Part shown: one piece after another, positions 11,686-24,008 of the stretch | How the letters are laid out: every line of letters starts with the position of its first letter | Numbering within the stretch: the stretch's first letter is position 1 | From: Diplonema papillatum | Taxonomy: Eukaryota > Euglenozoa > Diplonemea > Diplonemida > Diplonemidae | Length of the DNA: 64,000 nucleotides | NCBI GenBank assembly: GCA_030068145.1 | Contig: JAPJBO010000009.1 | Location: 661,509-725,508, forward strand | Direction: 5' to 3' | Notes under the pieces: model-generated | The model's input: only the letters and a program-made list of their open reading frames with translations | Told to the model about the DNA's origin: nothing | The model's database searches: none | Program-made: the position numbers and the translations under genes

Positions 11686-12452
11686 TGGTAGCAGCGGCAA
11701 GCTCACTGCATTCGGGACGAAACCGGGGCAGCACACGGCGCAAGCACAGGGGGCCCCCTGACCACGGAAAACTGCAGTCCAGAAATTTAGCGGGAGAATG
11801 ACGGACCAGAAACAAACTTCCGGTGGGCAGCCGGCACAGGAGCTCACCGGCTAGATCCGCCCTGAAATGCCCCTGCCCGCCCGCAAGGGGTTTCCGGGTT
11901 TGCGGGGTTTGCGGGTTTGCAGGGGAGCCCCTGAATGCCGGCCGCGAACAAGAGTTTGGCCTTTCCCAGTATTCCGGAGCTTTACCCCGGACCCTGCGGC
12001 AGCAGCATACACAAAGTCCCCACCACAGGAAGAAACAAAGCAAGCAAAGAACCGCATTCAAATACGGAACCTCTAAAGAGAATACTACACGCTAGTCCGC
12101 AGAAGCTATTTTTCTCGTCTCTACGTCCCATTCGTCGTCAGCAAGTAAACAAGTAGAGAGAGCGGAAAATATCCACTCAGAGGTTCTCCCAAGTAGAGCA
12201 GCGGCCATCGGACAACCTCAGCGCCCTTGGATTACACACATAAAAAAGGAGTTAAACTCGTCGGCTCAAAAGTATAATACGAGCACGTTCCTTCTTTGCT
12301 CTCTTTCCCATCCATCGCTTCTCTTTCTTTCTTTTCCCGCAACGAAAGCAAGTGTCAGACGGCGTCGGTTGCTTCCTTAGGCAGGCTATTCTCAACAGCA
12401 GAAATTTGTCGGGTCGTGAAGGAGCAAGGAAGTTCTTCACGAACCTGTCACT
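11686..12452. other. Intergenic with CCCGCAAA-like repeats
   Basis: No gene seen. At about 11880-11930 the minus strand reads TCCCCTGCAAACCCGCAAAC, a run also found at 53930-53955. This suggests a fragment of the same dispersed element. Confidence 0.45.
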
Positions 12453-13505
12453 ATGTCCACGCCACTGATGCTGGCGTGCGAGGGGGGCCACGACGCAGTC
12501 GTGGCGTATCTCATAGCATGCGGAGCGGCCATCGATCTTGCTGGGAAAAGGGGATTCACGCCGCTGATGGTCGCTAGTTGCTTCGGCAAAGCCGCTTGCG
12601 TCCGGCTCCTGATGAAGCACGGCGCTCCTGTAAATGCACAAGCCCGTCTGTTCGGGGTCACTGCACTCATGGCTGCATGCTGTACAGGCGAGGTTGCGTG
12701 TGCAGATCTGCTGATCAACGAAGGCGCCGATGTCGACTTGCTGCAGGACACCAGCACTACCGCCCTCATGCTGACTGCCCAGTTGGGCGAGACGGCGTGT
12801 TTGGACCTGCTCTTGACCGCGCACGCCTCCATCGACATCCAAGACCAATCCGGACAAACTGCCCTCATTTTGGCGGCGCAGGACGGGCATACCGCCTGCG
12901 TCCAGTCCTTGACACGCCACAACGCCAACGTTCACATCGCGTCTTACAGCGGCCAAACCGCACTCTCAGCGGCAGCGTCGAACGGGCAGGTGGAAGTCAT
13001 CCGTTTGCTGTTGGCCGCCGGGTCGGACGTCAACACGCACGGCCCACGCGGACAGCCCGTACTGCACGCTGCGCTGGAAGCGAGGAGCGACCAGGGCGCC
13101 TTAGAACTCATCAAAGCGGGAGCCGACGTGGCCTGCATGTACGCCGGATACTCAGCGTTAATGTCAGCCTGCGCCGGCGGGCTGGTCGAGTGTGTGAGCG
13201 CAATCGTGCAGCGTGGCGCGTGCTTGGACAGGCAACACCCCGTGAGGCGGTATTCCGCGCTGATGCTCGCCGCGACGAACGGGAAGGGAAACTGCCTCCT
13301 GCGGTTGATCGAGGCTGGCGCCGCGCTGAACCTGAAGAACAACCACGGCGAGACAGCGTTAATCTTGGCAGCCATAGCGGGGAGGGTGGAATGCGTATCC
13401 CTCCTCTTAGCCCACGGAGCCGACCCGGAAGTCGCGTGCAAGCGGGGGAAGACATACAAGACGTGCCCCGTGCGCCAATCTTTCAGGAGGCCCGGCGCAT
13501 GTTGA
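12453..13505 (+). CDS. Ankyrin-repeat protein
   Basis: A single-exon frame of 350 aa composed almost wholly of ankyrin repeats, about ten units of ~33 residues. The typical TPLMLAC/TALMLAAxxG helix and LLLxxGADVN-type turn are visible (for example TPLMVASCFGKAACVRLLMK and NHGETALILAA). Such repeats are protein-binding scaffolds. No catalytic, membrane or targeting segment is visible. The ATG at 12453 starts inside a repeat consensus, so the true N-terminus may lie in an upstream exon. The C-terminus (CPVRQSFRRPGAC) is short and non-repeat. The gene has no recognisable partner nearby. Function cannot be deduced further. Confidence 0.85.
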   Translation: MSTPLMLACEGGHDAVVAYLIACGAAIDLAGKRGFTPLMVASCFGKAACVRLLMKHGAPVNAQARLFGVTALMAACCTGEVACADLLINEGADVDLLQDTSTTALMLTAQLGETACLDLLLTAHASIDIQDQSGQTALILAAQDGHTACVQSLTRHNANVHIASYSGQTALSAAASNGQVEVIRLLLAAGSDVNTHGPRGQPVLHAALEARSDQGALELIKAGADVACMYAGYSALMSACAGGLVECVSAIVQRGACLDRQHPVRRYSALMLAATNGKGNCLLRLIEAGAALNLKNNHGETALILAAIAGRVECVSLLLAHGADPEVACKRGKTYKTCPVRQSFRRPGAC

Positions 13506-13781
13506 AGCAACAGAGCAATTACCGTGCCGCGAGAGAACAGGCAAAGTGCCCTCGGCGAGCAACCCGCCTTTTGTGCCCAAAGAGCTGATGTCCTATCATC
13601 TTCTTGGTTTGTTGACGGCTCGGAAAGCAAACATCCATTGCCGTACTCGCAGCCGTACTGTGACACGGCATCTTGTTCGCACCCAGAAATAATAAACCGT
13701 ACAAACGCCGGACCGTAAGTGGGGGTCCACTTTAATCACCACAGTCCGGGTTTTGTATAGTCGTGGTCGTGCAGGGATGCA

Positions 13782-14296
13782 CTAAATTGGACTCCAGTCC
13801 TCTTGAAGAAAAGTAATAGGAGCTGGCCCAGGAACAAACACAAAGGAGCCGTCCAGGGTCCTTCTGGAGGATTCACCAGGACCGCCTGCAGGGTCCTCTT
13901 CTGCGTCCCTCTCCAGTCTGGAAGACGACCGATCCATGAGGCTCTCATCGTCCACCGAACCAGGCAGCAACACACTGGACAGCTCCAGTCGTCCTGTGCG
14001 TTCTTCATAAAACAAGCGACGTCTGGTCCTTACCTCTTGGATACACACCCTGTAGATGCTAAGTATCCGCATAAGGCACACCTTAAGGTGCCGGAGCCGT
14101 CCGTGCCTGTCGGGCGGGTGGTGTTGCCCGGTTGGTGGAAGACGTTGAGAGGCGTGTTCGGCAACGTGATGGCGGGCGACGCCGGCGGAGGTGCGGCTGC
14201 TGCAGGGGCTGGTGCAGCTGGTGCAGCTGGTGCTGGTGGAACTGCAGCGGCTGCAACCATCGGCTGCTGCGGCACTTTTTGCGAGTAAACATTCAC
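13782..14296 (-). CDS. Candidate minus-strand gene with very short intron
   Basis: No recognised domain. Reading the minus strand from about 14296, an Ala/Pro-rich segment (AAAAVPPAPAAPAAPAPAAA) leads into NTTRPTGTDGSGTL. If a 32-nt stretch beginning GTGTGC and ending CTACAG (about 14052-14083) is removed, the frame continues VCIQEVRTRRRLFYEERTGR to a stop after FLQEDWSPI. The tail has convincing codon structure. The join is in phase, but 32 nt is far shorter than other introns in the window, so a frameshift mutation is equally possible. No ATG lies at the 5' end, so an upstream exon is likely missing. Confidence 0.35.
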
Positions 14297-14351
14297 TTTC
14301 AGCTTCTTTGAATCCTCTCCGGTGTGGCAACGGGGATCTTACCCCTCTCAA

Positions 14352-17096
14352 CCTCAGGAGAGAACGTTAACTCGCGTGCCATAATTCTTGAATGTACGTG
14401 CCGGGGAAGCTAGCCTGTTCGCGAATGAACATGGTCATGAGGCTAATCTCTCTCCGAACACGCCGCCAGCGTTCTCTCCCGAGTTTACAGGCACCTGTTA
14501 ATACGAAAAAACTGCGCGGGCGTAGCGCGTTGCACTGTCATGTTATGAGGAGCACCGACCTCGTTTTCTTAAAAAACGATGTCTTTTCTCCGCAAAGCAG
14601 TGGGCGCTTCCGTCCCGGTGCGGAACCAGTGGTTGATGGCGAAATGAGTTTAAAATGACACAGACAAAGAAGACAGGCACAGGGCTGCATCGCCCTGTGC
14701 TTTATGGAGGGTGACAATGGTGCCTTGCAGGCATCTACTCCAGACTTCCTTCCTAGAGACCATGATTCTCAGATCCCTATGGGTCGAAGAGTCATTCTTC
14801 CACATCTAGATGCCTAAAGGCCAGACCAACAGTTGCGGACTCCTAATCTTAGGAAATGGCGCTTGAGTCTAGAAAAGAAGGACTGCTTTTTGGGTCTGCA
14901 TGCACATGATGCGTATACGGGCTGATCAACCGTGGCAACCAAACCAGCGACCTTCGCCCTACACTCTTCTGCAATACCGAACTAACTATTTACCTCCTCC
15001 CTTATCTCTTCCCTCTTGCACGTTCCCACAGGTCCTGTTGTACAGCCTGTGGAGAGATCATCGGCACTTCCCCTATGAGCGAACCCGTGAAAGTCAACTA
15101 GGTGCGCACAAACACCACGGTCCAACTTAGAACAAGAAGCACCGGACGCCGATTCCTTGTTGACCCCGTACCCGACCAGCGACCTATCACAGGGTCGTTA
15201 ATTAGCCCATCGCTCCGAGCCCGTGGGGTTCATTGATGGTTGATTCTACGCAGCATGTGGAATAATCAGCATCCTATTCGTGAGTTTAAAAGATAGATGC
15301 GCATTTCTTCTGCCACGACATATTCTCATCACGCCTTCGAAAGCTGTTTTCGACACTTCTATCTCCCTCTCCACGACATGAACAAGACTACACAAGACAC
15401 ACTTCTGCTAGACGCATTTTCATGAATGCATGCTAGCACTGGAGCACCCGCAACGCACCGTTCTCCCGGTCGGGTTTTCGCCGGACACACATCATATCGA
15501 AGTTGCGATGAAGGTGAACTTGCACTTGGATGTGCTGGAATTAGATTGATCGGGGTGCGTGCGGGATCCAGCGACAACTGTTGAGCCGTTCTCTTTTCTT
15601 TTGTTGACATTGTTGGTACTAAAAAGTCGTAGTTGCAGTACACTCCGAACGGAGTCTGGCCATTTAACAACCCCGTGGAAGTCGCTGGTCGGGAAGGGTA
15701 TAAAACACGTTCGAGCTCAGAGACTGACAGCAAACGAAGCGGGTACTCGAAAGCCAGCTATTCAGGGTGACTCCAGTATCGTCCGGGAATGCGAAGCTGA
15801 TAACACTCGCTTCCATCCAGCGATGTCGTTCGTGTAGTTGGTTCAGCGTGACACGAATGCACAAACCGGGAGATCTTTTGTGCAGTCGTAGTAGGGCCGG
15901 CGTTGACTCAGTACTCCTCGTACAGGCTGTTTGTCCTAACTGCTTGTTGTTCGCCTCGTTGCTGCATGGCCGAGCACCTCCGAGTCTGCATAATGAAGAG
16001 GAAGACAGACCCTCTCCTGTTGGTAACAGCACCAAACGACGCCAACCACCACGCATTTCCCATTCCACGTCATTTGATTCATCTCTTGCGAAATTTCTAG
16101 TTCCGTCAAAAGTCTTTCGGATGATCACCGTGGGTGCCACCCATCATCTTGACTCCATCCAAGCCTGTTTATTTGAAATTGATAGGCGAGATACCTACGT
16201 TGACATGCTAGTCGTAAATTGCGTGGAATTGGAGGACATGCACTTCTTTCAACTCAAAAAAAAAAAAAAAAGTCGTCAGACATCAGAACGACGTATATCG
16301 TCGCCCGAAAAACCAAGATATTAACCTTCCTACCCACGCATTCATCTACCCTCCCTCACTTACCTACCCACCACCTACCTTCCTACCCATGATCTACCTT
16401 CCCTTGCTACCTGCCTCCCCTCTCCTCTTTTTTTTTCAAAAAAGGGAAAAACGAAAAGAACCCAGGGGAAACTCTCTGTTGCCACCTGGTTCTCGGTGGT
16501 CTTCTTTTTGTTGTATATGGGAATATGAATGGCGCCTATCGAAAGCTGCTGGACCGAGGGGGGGTTTGTTCCAAAATCATGTCATTTCTTAGTGCCACAG
16601 TGCCCGGTATACGGTCGTGACCCACGCAGTTTCCCCCTCAGCGCAATGACGGGGAGCAGTCGTGACGACGATTTCAACGATATCGCTTGGTACATCCTGC
16701 ACAGCGGGGACCGAAAAACTCCTCGTGTAACTCGTTCCTCTTCCTCTTTCTCTCTTCCGTTTTTTAGGGTAACTCATCATCAAAACGAGACGGTCGACGC
16801 AACGCAGACGTGCTGTAGGTACAAAAGAGTTTCTAGGACCCGATGCCGTTGGTGCTGCTCTTGTTTTCGTGTTGTGGTCCGAAAAGAGTGACGAGTGTTC
16901 GTTTGGCAGTTTCCCCAGAGGGATCTATTCGCGTCGCTGCTGCCCACCGGTGCGGCCAGGCGAAAGTCGTTAAGGATCGGGATGACCCAGGAATGACCCT
17001 GGCCATACGGAAGATTCTACCTATCCGCCTCCCTTGTTCCAAACACTGTTCTCAGACAGTTAGCTGTGGCGTCGACACTCACGACGTGTACACAGG
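14352..17096. other. Long stretch without a supported gene
   Basis: Several open frames of 60-185 codons exist on both strands (for example 15767-16324 plus and 15664-16140 minus), but they overlap each other and lack domains. A perfect hairpin GCACAGGGC/GCCCTGTGC with a 6-nt loop lies at 14677-14700. CT/CTAC-rich simple sequence occupies about 16325-16440. Confidence 0.45.
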
Positions 17097-17792
17097 TCAC
17101 ACATACATGCCTGCAGAAGGCAAGGCTACAGCAGGAGGAAAACAAGGCCCAACTAAAAGGAGAGGGGGGCGTCCGACCAGGGTACTAACCGTGTAAAATA
17201 TCAGCCGCTGGATGCCTTGCCCAACCTGTACTGCACAAGAGCATTCACGCTCTTTTTCGAGGGTTCTGTGCAGCTCTTTGTGGAAAGGCTTTCGGTTCGC
17301 TGGCTCTTGGACGGTTTTACGGGCTTCACTGACCTGTAGCAGCACGGCAGCTAGTCGCGCTGCAAACAAAAGACCATGCATCAGATATCCCCTCCCGCCT
17401 ATGGTGATACCCCCCACGCCGCACACTCTTTTCTTTTTGTTCTTGTTGGGTCCAGGGGTTTGTACGGCCTTCAGAGCCGCTTCGGCAAACCAAACAAAGC
17501 GATGCTTTTTTTCAAATTCTGGCCTGGCTGTGTCTACCAAGGTGCAGCCAAGCTGCGCGTCCACTGTGCTCTCCAGTTCCGCACGGCTGGCATACAGGGA
17601 TGCTATTTCCCCGTTTGCAGAGAAAGTAGCCCAACCGCGTTCTGCTGTCCCAGGACTCTTAATGTGACCATTGGTAAGCGAGGCCACCTCCAGAACATCC
17701 CTCGTTGTGGGCACGAAGCAGATTCGTGTCGTGCGCCATGCAGCATGTTGTTCCAGGGTAAGGGTACCACCGCATGCCGCCGTTGCATCCAC
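17097..17792 (-). CDS. Candidate exon of an unknown protein
   Basis: A 231-codon open frame on the minus strand with balanced composition (for example TLTLEQHAAWRTTRICFVPT and FEKKHRFVWFAEAALKAVQ). It has no domain I recognise and no ATG at its 5' end, so it would be an internal or last exon. A consensus-like donor (ACG|GTTAGT) follows the IQRLIFYT segment near 17190, which suggests that the coding part ends there. It could still be chance. Confidence 0.35.
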   Translation of the reverse strand: MDATAACGGTLTLEQHAAWRTTRICFVPTTRDVLEVASLTNGHIKSPGTAERGWATFSANGEIASLYASRAELESTVDAQLGCTLVDTARPEFEKKHRFVWFAEAALKAVQTPGPNKNKKKRVCGVGGITIGGRGYLMHGLLFAARLAAVLLQVSEARKTVQEPANRKPFHKELHRTLEKERECSCAVQVGQGIQRLIFYTVSTLVGRPPLLLVGPCFPPAVALPSAGMYV

Positions 17793-19193
17793 GACCAGTC
17801 CCCAACAGCCTCCTCAACAGCCCCTTCTCCCGTCAGCAACACCCCTATGCACCCGTACAACCAATGCACCCAAACGACCTTCATTCAGTCCACAACGCTG
17901 TGCACGGAAGTCGACCTGGGCTAGTCGGGGGGAGCGGGAGGCTGCAGGGCAGTTCATCGGGCAGGCACCCACCCCCCTTATAGGTGTCGGCGGTGTATGT
18001 AAAGAATAATTTGAGAACTGTACCACACCCGAAACTTCCTTTCACGTCCGTCACGCCTCGTCTCATCTTTTCCATGTCTCTCGTTCTTCGCATTCTTTTG
18101 CGTTGGTCTTTCAAAGAAGAGTCTTGAAATTCTTGGACCGCCTTTCTTGTGGAGCCCTGATGTGCGAGTTAGCATCCGAGGAGCTAAAGGAAGCTCTGGT
18201 ATCCGTGGTGGCAAAGTCGATCATAATGAACGCAGCAACGGATTCTGCACGAGCAGAAATCCTTCATACATCCCCTTCGGGCTGGACACACTCCTCCTGT
18301 TCCAATTGAGCTGTAATACACCAGCACCCCAAATCTCCCTTTTCTGCTTTTTGGAGGCGATTCCACTCGTTCATTGTATCCGTCCGAGTCCAGTACTATG
18401 CTTTTTCCCATGATCTAAGCCGGTCCACCCCTGCTGCCTGGCACTGCATCGAAATGCCTGCTGGGTTTCATAAAGTCTTATCGGTATGAGATGAAACCGA
18501 TTTTCCGAGGCGGTGTGGTGAGAATAGAGGTCCTGACACAACTGACGGCCAGTTGGCACGCGTTCACTGGCGAGGCGTGGGGGATGGACCTTGCGGGAAG
18601 AGGTCCATGGAAGAGCGAACTCTCGACGAAACAATGGAGACCTGGTACAACCTGACGACACCACACTGGATCACTTTCTTAGTGGCTAATTGTGCGAACC
18701 TCGACTTCACAACCCTGTCACTTTCATAACCCCCATGAGGGTCTTGTTCCATCTTTGCCATCCTGCTCTGTGTTCAAACGCTTCGTTTTACGCCGTACTT
18801 GCGGGAGAAGGGCGACAACTACGACTTCATTTACTATTATTTAGCTACTTGCAAGCACTACATTCAACAGGTTACAAAACAACACAAGCCGCCGCATAAA
18901 AATAACACTGGCATTGGCCGCCCCTGTGTGCGCAATTTTCAAAGAAATCTGAAGTAGTCAAGACGCCATCACGCAACCCCGTACAAGTTCACCAGCAAGA
19001 ATCAATCAAGCAACCCAGTCTAAAAAGTAGACTGAAAAACATAGCCCTACCCGAATCGTCGGATACACAAAAAGAAGAACCTACACGACACGCAATACAT
19101 CTGAAGCAAACAAAAACAAACCACAAAGCGCAACGACATATCGAGTCGACCGCACAACAATAAAGTTAAAATAAAGTAAAAGTTGGTGGCAAG
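17793..19193. other. Intergenic, upstream of cyclase-like gene 2
   Basis: No supported gene. The last ~250 nt before 19194 are A-rich and C/A-rich, probably the 5' leader and promoter region. Confidence 0.4.
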
Positions 19194-22092
19194 ATGGCAC
19201 CATGTTCAATACCCCTAAGGGGGGTGAATTTGATGCTCGTGTTCTTGTGTGTGGTGATCACGGCGATGTTGTGCACACTTCTATCGCTCCAAAGCGCCGA
19301 TGACGCTTTGACAAAGACAGAGGAAGCTCGAAACAGAGTAACCAACGCGACGAAAGCAGCTATCTCACGAACTGGCGATCAGCTCAAGGATTCGATGATC
19401 GACCGTCTTCTGAAGATGACCGAAGACGAAGTGTTGAACGTGCTGACACGCAACCGGCTCATCACAGAGTCCCTCCTGTCAGTCTACTCAGCCCAGCCAA
19501 GTGCCACTTTGAGGTCGTGGGAGTGGCAGTGGAGCCAAAGAACTTGGTTGCTTACCTTCTACGACAAGTACAAGTCGCTCGGCACCAAGGAAATCGCCGT
19601 GCACTCCATTAAAAACATGACCATCGTCTACGGGCAGAGGAAGGTCGGATCCATTAGCGTCAACACTGTCACTTGGAACAACGGCACAGACTACGACACC
19701 GAAGCCGGTCTCCCAGCGAAAGACCGCTATCGGTACGCTGCCCCGGCGTACCCATCTGGCAACCCGTCCATGGAGATGCCTACCGGGATTTACCCGGACT
19801 GCTCGGTCGAACGGAGCGGCAGCTTGCTGGCGATACAGCCCTGCCAGTTCTCCCTCCCGCCGGCCGCCTTCCCCACACCAGCGAGTTCGTACTCCGCCTC
19901 GTGGTCGCCTTTGGAGCCGATGGGCGATTTCGTTGGGATCACCTGCTCCACCTACTACCACAGCAACGACGCGTATGAACTCATAGGCGTCGTGTCCAGC
20001 ACCGTCTCCACCGAGCAGTTCGCCAACATCTTTTTCCGCCTGCAGCTTGCACGGAGGTGGAGAGTCTTTGTTTCCGTCGCCGAGCACCAGAACGCGGATG
20101 CCTACCAAAATCATCTGGTTGGCGTTTCACACGGGAAAGCCTCATTCGTAGGTACAGCCTCTTTTGTTTTTGATGCAATTTCCCTTATTCCCCCAAACAA
20201 ACCGCCGACAGCAGCAGTCGGTTCCGAAACTGACAAGTTCGCGGCGCTGCTGCGGCCGCCAGGATTCCTTCCCGACCGGCGAGTCAACGACGCAAGTGTT
20301 GTGAGTATATCCACATGACCTACTAACCTGCGAAAGAACGTGGCTTTAATTCCAATCGTTACCATTCCTGTCTTGACCTACCAACCTGCGAAAGAACGTG
20401 GCTTTAATTCCAATCGTTACCATTCCTGCCTTATGCCTGAGACTTTAGCACCCACACACACACACACACACGCGCTCAGACGACGAAGGCAATGCGTACC
20501 CCAGGCACGTCCACAACGCATCGGATCCTTTGATATCCCGCGTCGCACGTTGGATCACCACCGTCAGCAACAGCACAACCGGACTAGACGGCTTTGCCTT
20601 CTTCGAAGACTTCGGCAAGCCCTACTCGTTCGAGATGTCGGAAATTGACAATGGGTACGTGGACAAGTGGTACTTGCAGGTCTCCCGCATAGCTGACTAT
20701 CAGGGCACAGACTGGTACTGCTCCGTGCTCGTCGACCATGATTCAGTCTTGGGCGCAGTCGACCGGCAGTTCGCAGAATCGGAAGCCTTCGTTGTGAAGG
20801 TTGACGTTGACGTTCAGAAGGACCTTGACAACTCTCGGGACGTCATCTACGTGTCGATCGCAGCAGCCGCGTTCGGGATGCTCGCATTGTCCGCCGTGTT
20901 GGTGTTCAAGATAACGGCACCCATCTTGCAGCTTCAAAAAGAGATGGACTACGTCGCAAGAATGAAGCTCGAAAACGTTGACACCAAGCGGAGCTTATCC
21001 GGGCTTACCGAGGTGCGCCAAATGCAGACTTGCTTTCTCGAGATGCTTTCGAACTTGAAATTGTTCCGAGAGTTTGTCCCGGCAACTGTGTTGGTCGATT
21101 CGGAGTCCGAAGAGGAAGACGATACCTTGACCCGGACTGCTCCGGACGGATCCTGCAAGGACTCAGCAGGTAGGTCACACCACTCTGGAAAGGCGGGAGG
21201 TGGGCAGAAACGGAGTTTCGATACCGCGAGCCGGAAACAGCACACCGCTGGGCGCTCGGTCAGCTCCAGCAACGGCCAGCAAAGCTCCGAGTCTGGCGCC
21301 GGCGTCGCCTTCGCTTCGACGGAAATCAAGAACAAAGACGCCGCGTTCGCTTGCGTCAACATCAAGAACTTTCTCCAGTTGGGAAAGGAAGGACAAGTCT
21401 CGCTCCTGCAAAAAACGGTAGCGATGGTCGCTTTTGCTGCCCGGGATGCACGTGGAATCATCGACGCCTTCGTGGGTGATCGTATCCTGGTCCTTTGGAA
21501 CGTCGTCCGTGTAGTCCCGTCGCACCGACTGTGCGCCACCCGCTTCGCAGTTCGCGTTGCTGCGCCCCACGGAGCCGAATTATCAGTCGGAGTTGCCGCG
21601 GGACCGGTCAAATGCGGCAACATGGGGGCCGAGGGCGTCAAAAAAATGAACTTTCTCGGCGCCGCGCACGGCTGGGCGCTTTGCTTGGAGCGCCTCGCCC
21701 GGTGGCACGACGGGAAGGTCTTCACCGACAGCAAGGTGCAGCACGACATTTCCGCGTACTTCCTGACCCGTGCCATCGACGTGGTCACCTTCTTGAAAGT
21801 GAAAAAGGCGCCTGTCGTGGTGTACGAGGTCACCGGGGAAAAGAGCGTTGCTGAAGAAGAATGGATGTACCAACTGAAGGAGGGAGAAGATCAAGACTTG
21901 AACGCAGCGTGGAACGAAGCACTGCGATTCTACGCGAGCGGCCAGTGGGATGCCGCCTTGGACAAGTTGCGGCAGGTCGGGCCGGCTTCCAAGAGAGGCG
22001 ACGACTTCGAGGCGCGCATCCGAGAAGCGAAAGAATGCCCAGAAACGCCGCCGAAGTCTCTGTGCACATACCCGTACCTGGCGCTGTGCTGA
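19194..22092 (+). CDS. Receptor-type cyclase-homology protein 2 (two exons)
   Basis: Exon 1 is 19194-20151 and exon 2 is 20480-22092. Joining at a phase-1 GTACAG donor and CTCAG acceptor gives exactly 857 codons (856 aa). The protein aligns end to end with the 871-aa paralogue at 27316. The N-terminus GVNLMLVFLCVVITAMLCTL is a membrane segment. A ~400-residue presumably extracellular sensor region follows, then a second membrane segment (VIYVSIAAAAFGMLALSAVL), a RSLSGLTEVRQMQTCF linker and a class III cyclase-like domain with FACVNIKNF, FVGDRILVLWN and CGNMGAEGVK. Asn replaces the first metal-binding Asp. The usual Asn/Arg transition-state pair is not evident, so enzymatic activity is doubtful. 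The domain order is that of a sensor receptor signalling across the plasma membrane. The intron carries a 54-bp tandem duplication and a CA run. Confidence 0.85.
20152..20479 (+). other. Intron of cyclase-like gene 2
   Basis: A 328-nt phase-1 intron (GTACAG...GCGCTCAG). It contains a tandem duplication of about 54 bp around GCGAAAGAACGTGGCTTTAA, and a (CA)n run just before the acceptor. The single-exon paralogue at 27316 has no intron at this position. Confidence 0.75.
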
Positions 22093-24008
22093 GCGGCAAA
22101 CGAAGGAACATTAAAAAAAAATCGACGCTCGCGCCGACCCGCCCTTAGGTATAAAGCACTCAGGGCTGGCGCACAGAAGGAGACGGCTTGCATTAGACCT
22201 TGTTCTCAAGTGCGTAGACATATCCAACCATCATCTGTCCGCCGCAAACCTCTGTATCACAACCCGTGTTCTATTCCCTTTAACAACCTGGTTTCGGGAT
22301 TGGTCCAGAATTTAACCTCCGGTGAAAAGGTCTATTCTTTTTGCGCCGAGCGCCATCCTGTTATAGCCCTCGTCCAAACTGATAAAGAGAGAAGAAGAAA
22401 GCGAAGCTCAAGCAATTACCGAAAGGTAGAGAACCTGCCACGAATGACCTAAATGGACTCGGTAGTATGACACTTGCCGTAGTCGGGAAAAATGGTCGTG
22501 CGAACAACCTGCCGTCCTAGTTGAACGCACAACAAACCTTGCGATGTACACCTGCCGATCGTAAAGTATCGGTGGGCTTAGAACTGTGCCAATCGTCTCA
22601 TAAGTTTGAAAGCACACTCTGTCGCGAAAGCAAACCTCACGCAAAATGTCCACATTGCAAGCTGATGACTTGCGCCACCCGGGGTATTTCTGGTTCAGGA
22701 GAACGAATTGAGCAAATCTTCCCTTCCGATAGTGGTACCGGTCCCAGCATACGACACCACTGCCCTTGACCTCGTGTATTGAGACCGAGGTTGGTGGTCT
22801 CATCACCCCGTGTACCCTCTGCTCCCCCTACTCGCCTCGTTCTAGTGCGTCGTGCGTCGCAGTCAACGAGTTGGACGCCTGAGTTTCTTAGCTGAATGCT
22901 CAGACACGGTTATAGGCATAATCCTCAAGGGATTCAGCCTCGTTAGCTACGAACAGCCACCAGACAAGCTAGACTCACATCGCTGTCCTATTCGCCTAAT
23001 GTGTCTGTGGCTCAAAGGACCGTCACGGTGCAGATAGGACACGATGAAGAGCAGATACGTGAAGCCAACCGATCATAAACCACAACAACCAAAGCAACAA
23101 GAAGAACACCAACCGATTCTCGCTGCTCCTTTATGAAGGCGAAGATAAGGTGGGGTGCCCAAACCAATTTCTCCTTCCACTGGGCAGGAGGCGCATGCAG
23201 AAGGCGCTGATGTTCCCATGTTGGTCTCATAAAACTCTTTGGTCAGGCCAATGGCATCCCCGGTAGGTCTTTTTTCACCCCCATTACACTAAAGGCATTC
23301 CCTACCGAAAGTACACTTCCCTCGGTGTCGGAAGGCATTCCCTACCGAAAGAACACTCGGAGATGCACGAGACCGAAACCGCAGAGGTGTGTACGGCGAA
23401 TAAAACAGCACAACTTCTTTTTAAGTCATCCAAGACTCTACAGCCTCTGAAGCTCCGAATCTTGAGAAACGTGCATGTTCAAGTTATCATACGAGGCTTA
23501 AAGTACAGCGTTAGACGGCACCTCTGATCGTTTTATCTGCAAAAAGGAGTAAACTGAGCGGAAAAAGGGATCGTCCACGGAAAGGAGAAAAATAAACCCA
23601 GAACAGTCTGGCATTCAAGTCAAATTACTAGTTCCGTCAAGTCAAGCGCCGTGCCAAGCAAAGTTAACCCTCGTTTGCTTCGAGTCAATAGAGATGGCAG
23701 CATCGACTGAGAGACCGGCAAACGAGGAAACAACCATTGCGGTGTTTCACATTCACGCACAATCTTTTATTATACGGGCATTTGTTCACAGGGGGTCATC
23801 GACACACCAATGAGTACCACACTGTTGCAACAACAGCCCGAAAGTTCTGGATTCGCTTGCTGAGAACTATTCCGTGCCACCTCATCGACACGTTCTTTGT
23901 TTGAGAAGAAATAGCGAAGCCATACTACGCTCAGTGAAAAGTAGGCAGCCAGTACCGCGGTAAAATTGTTTACTGCCGGTCCACTGACTTTTCTGCATCA
24001 CTGGAAGG
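22093..24008. other. Intergenic with dispersed repeat
   Basis: No supported gene. 22895-23045 is a diverged copy of 33425-33655. A short direct duplication around GGCATTCCCTACCGAAAG occurs at about 23293-23357. Confidence 0.45.
22895..23045. repeat. Dispersed repeat, copy of 33425-33655
   Basis: Shares in order the blocks TGCTCAG(A/G)CACGGTT, AGCTAC(G/A)AACAGC, AGACTCACA(T/C)CGCTG and AAAGGACCG with the region at 33425-33655, with indels between them. The right-hand copy has an internal duplication of about 30 bp. Confidence 0.6.

Noticed and set aside
11408-12061. 217-codon minus-strand ORF
   Set aside because: It runs antisense through the 18S rRNA fragment and a repeat, with no domain.
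15664-16324. Overlapping 158- and 185-codon ORFs on opposite strands
   Set aside because: Neither has a domain, a good start context or clear splice sites. I could not choose between them.
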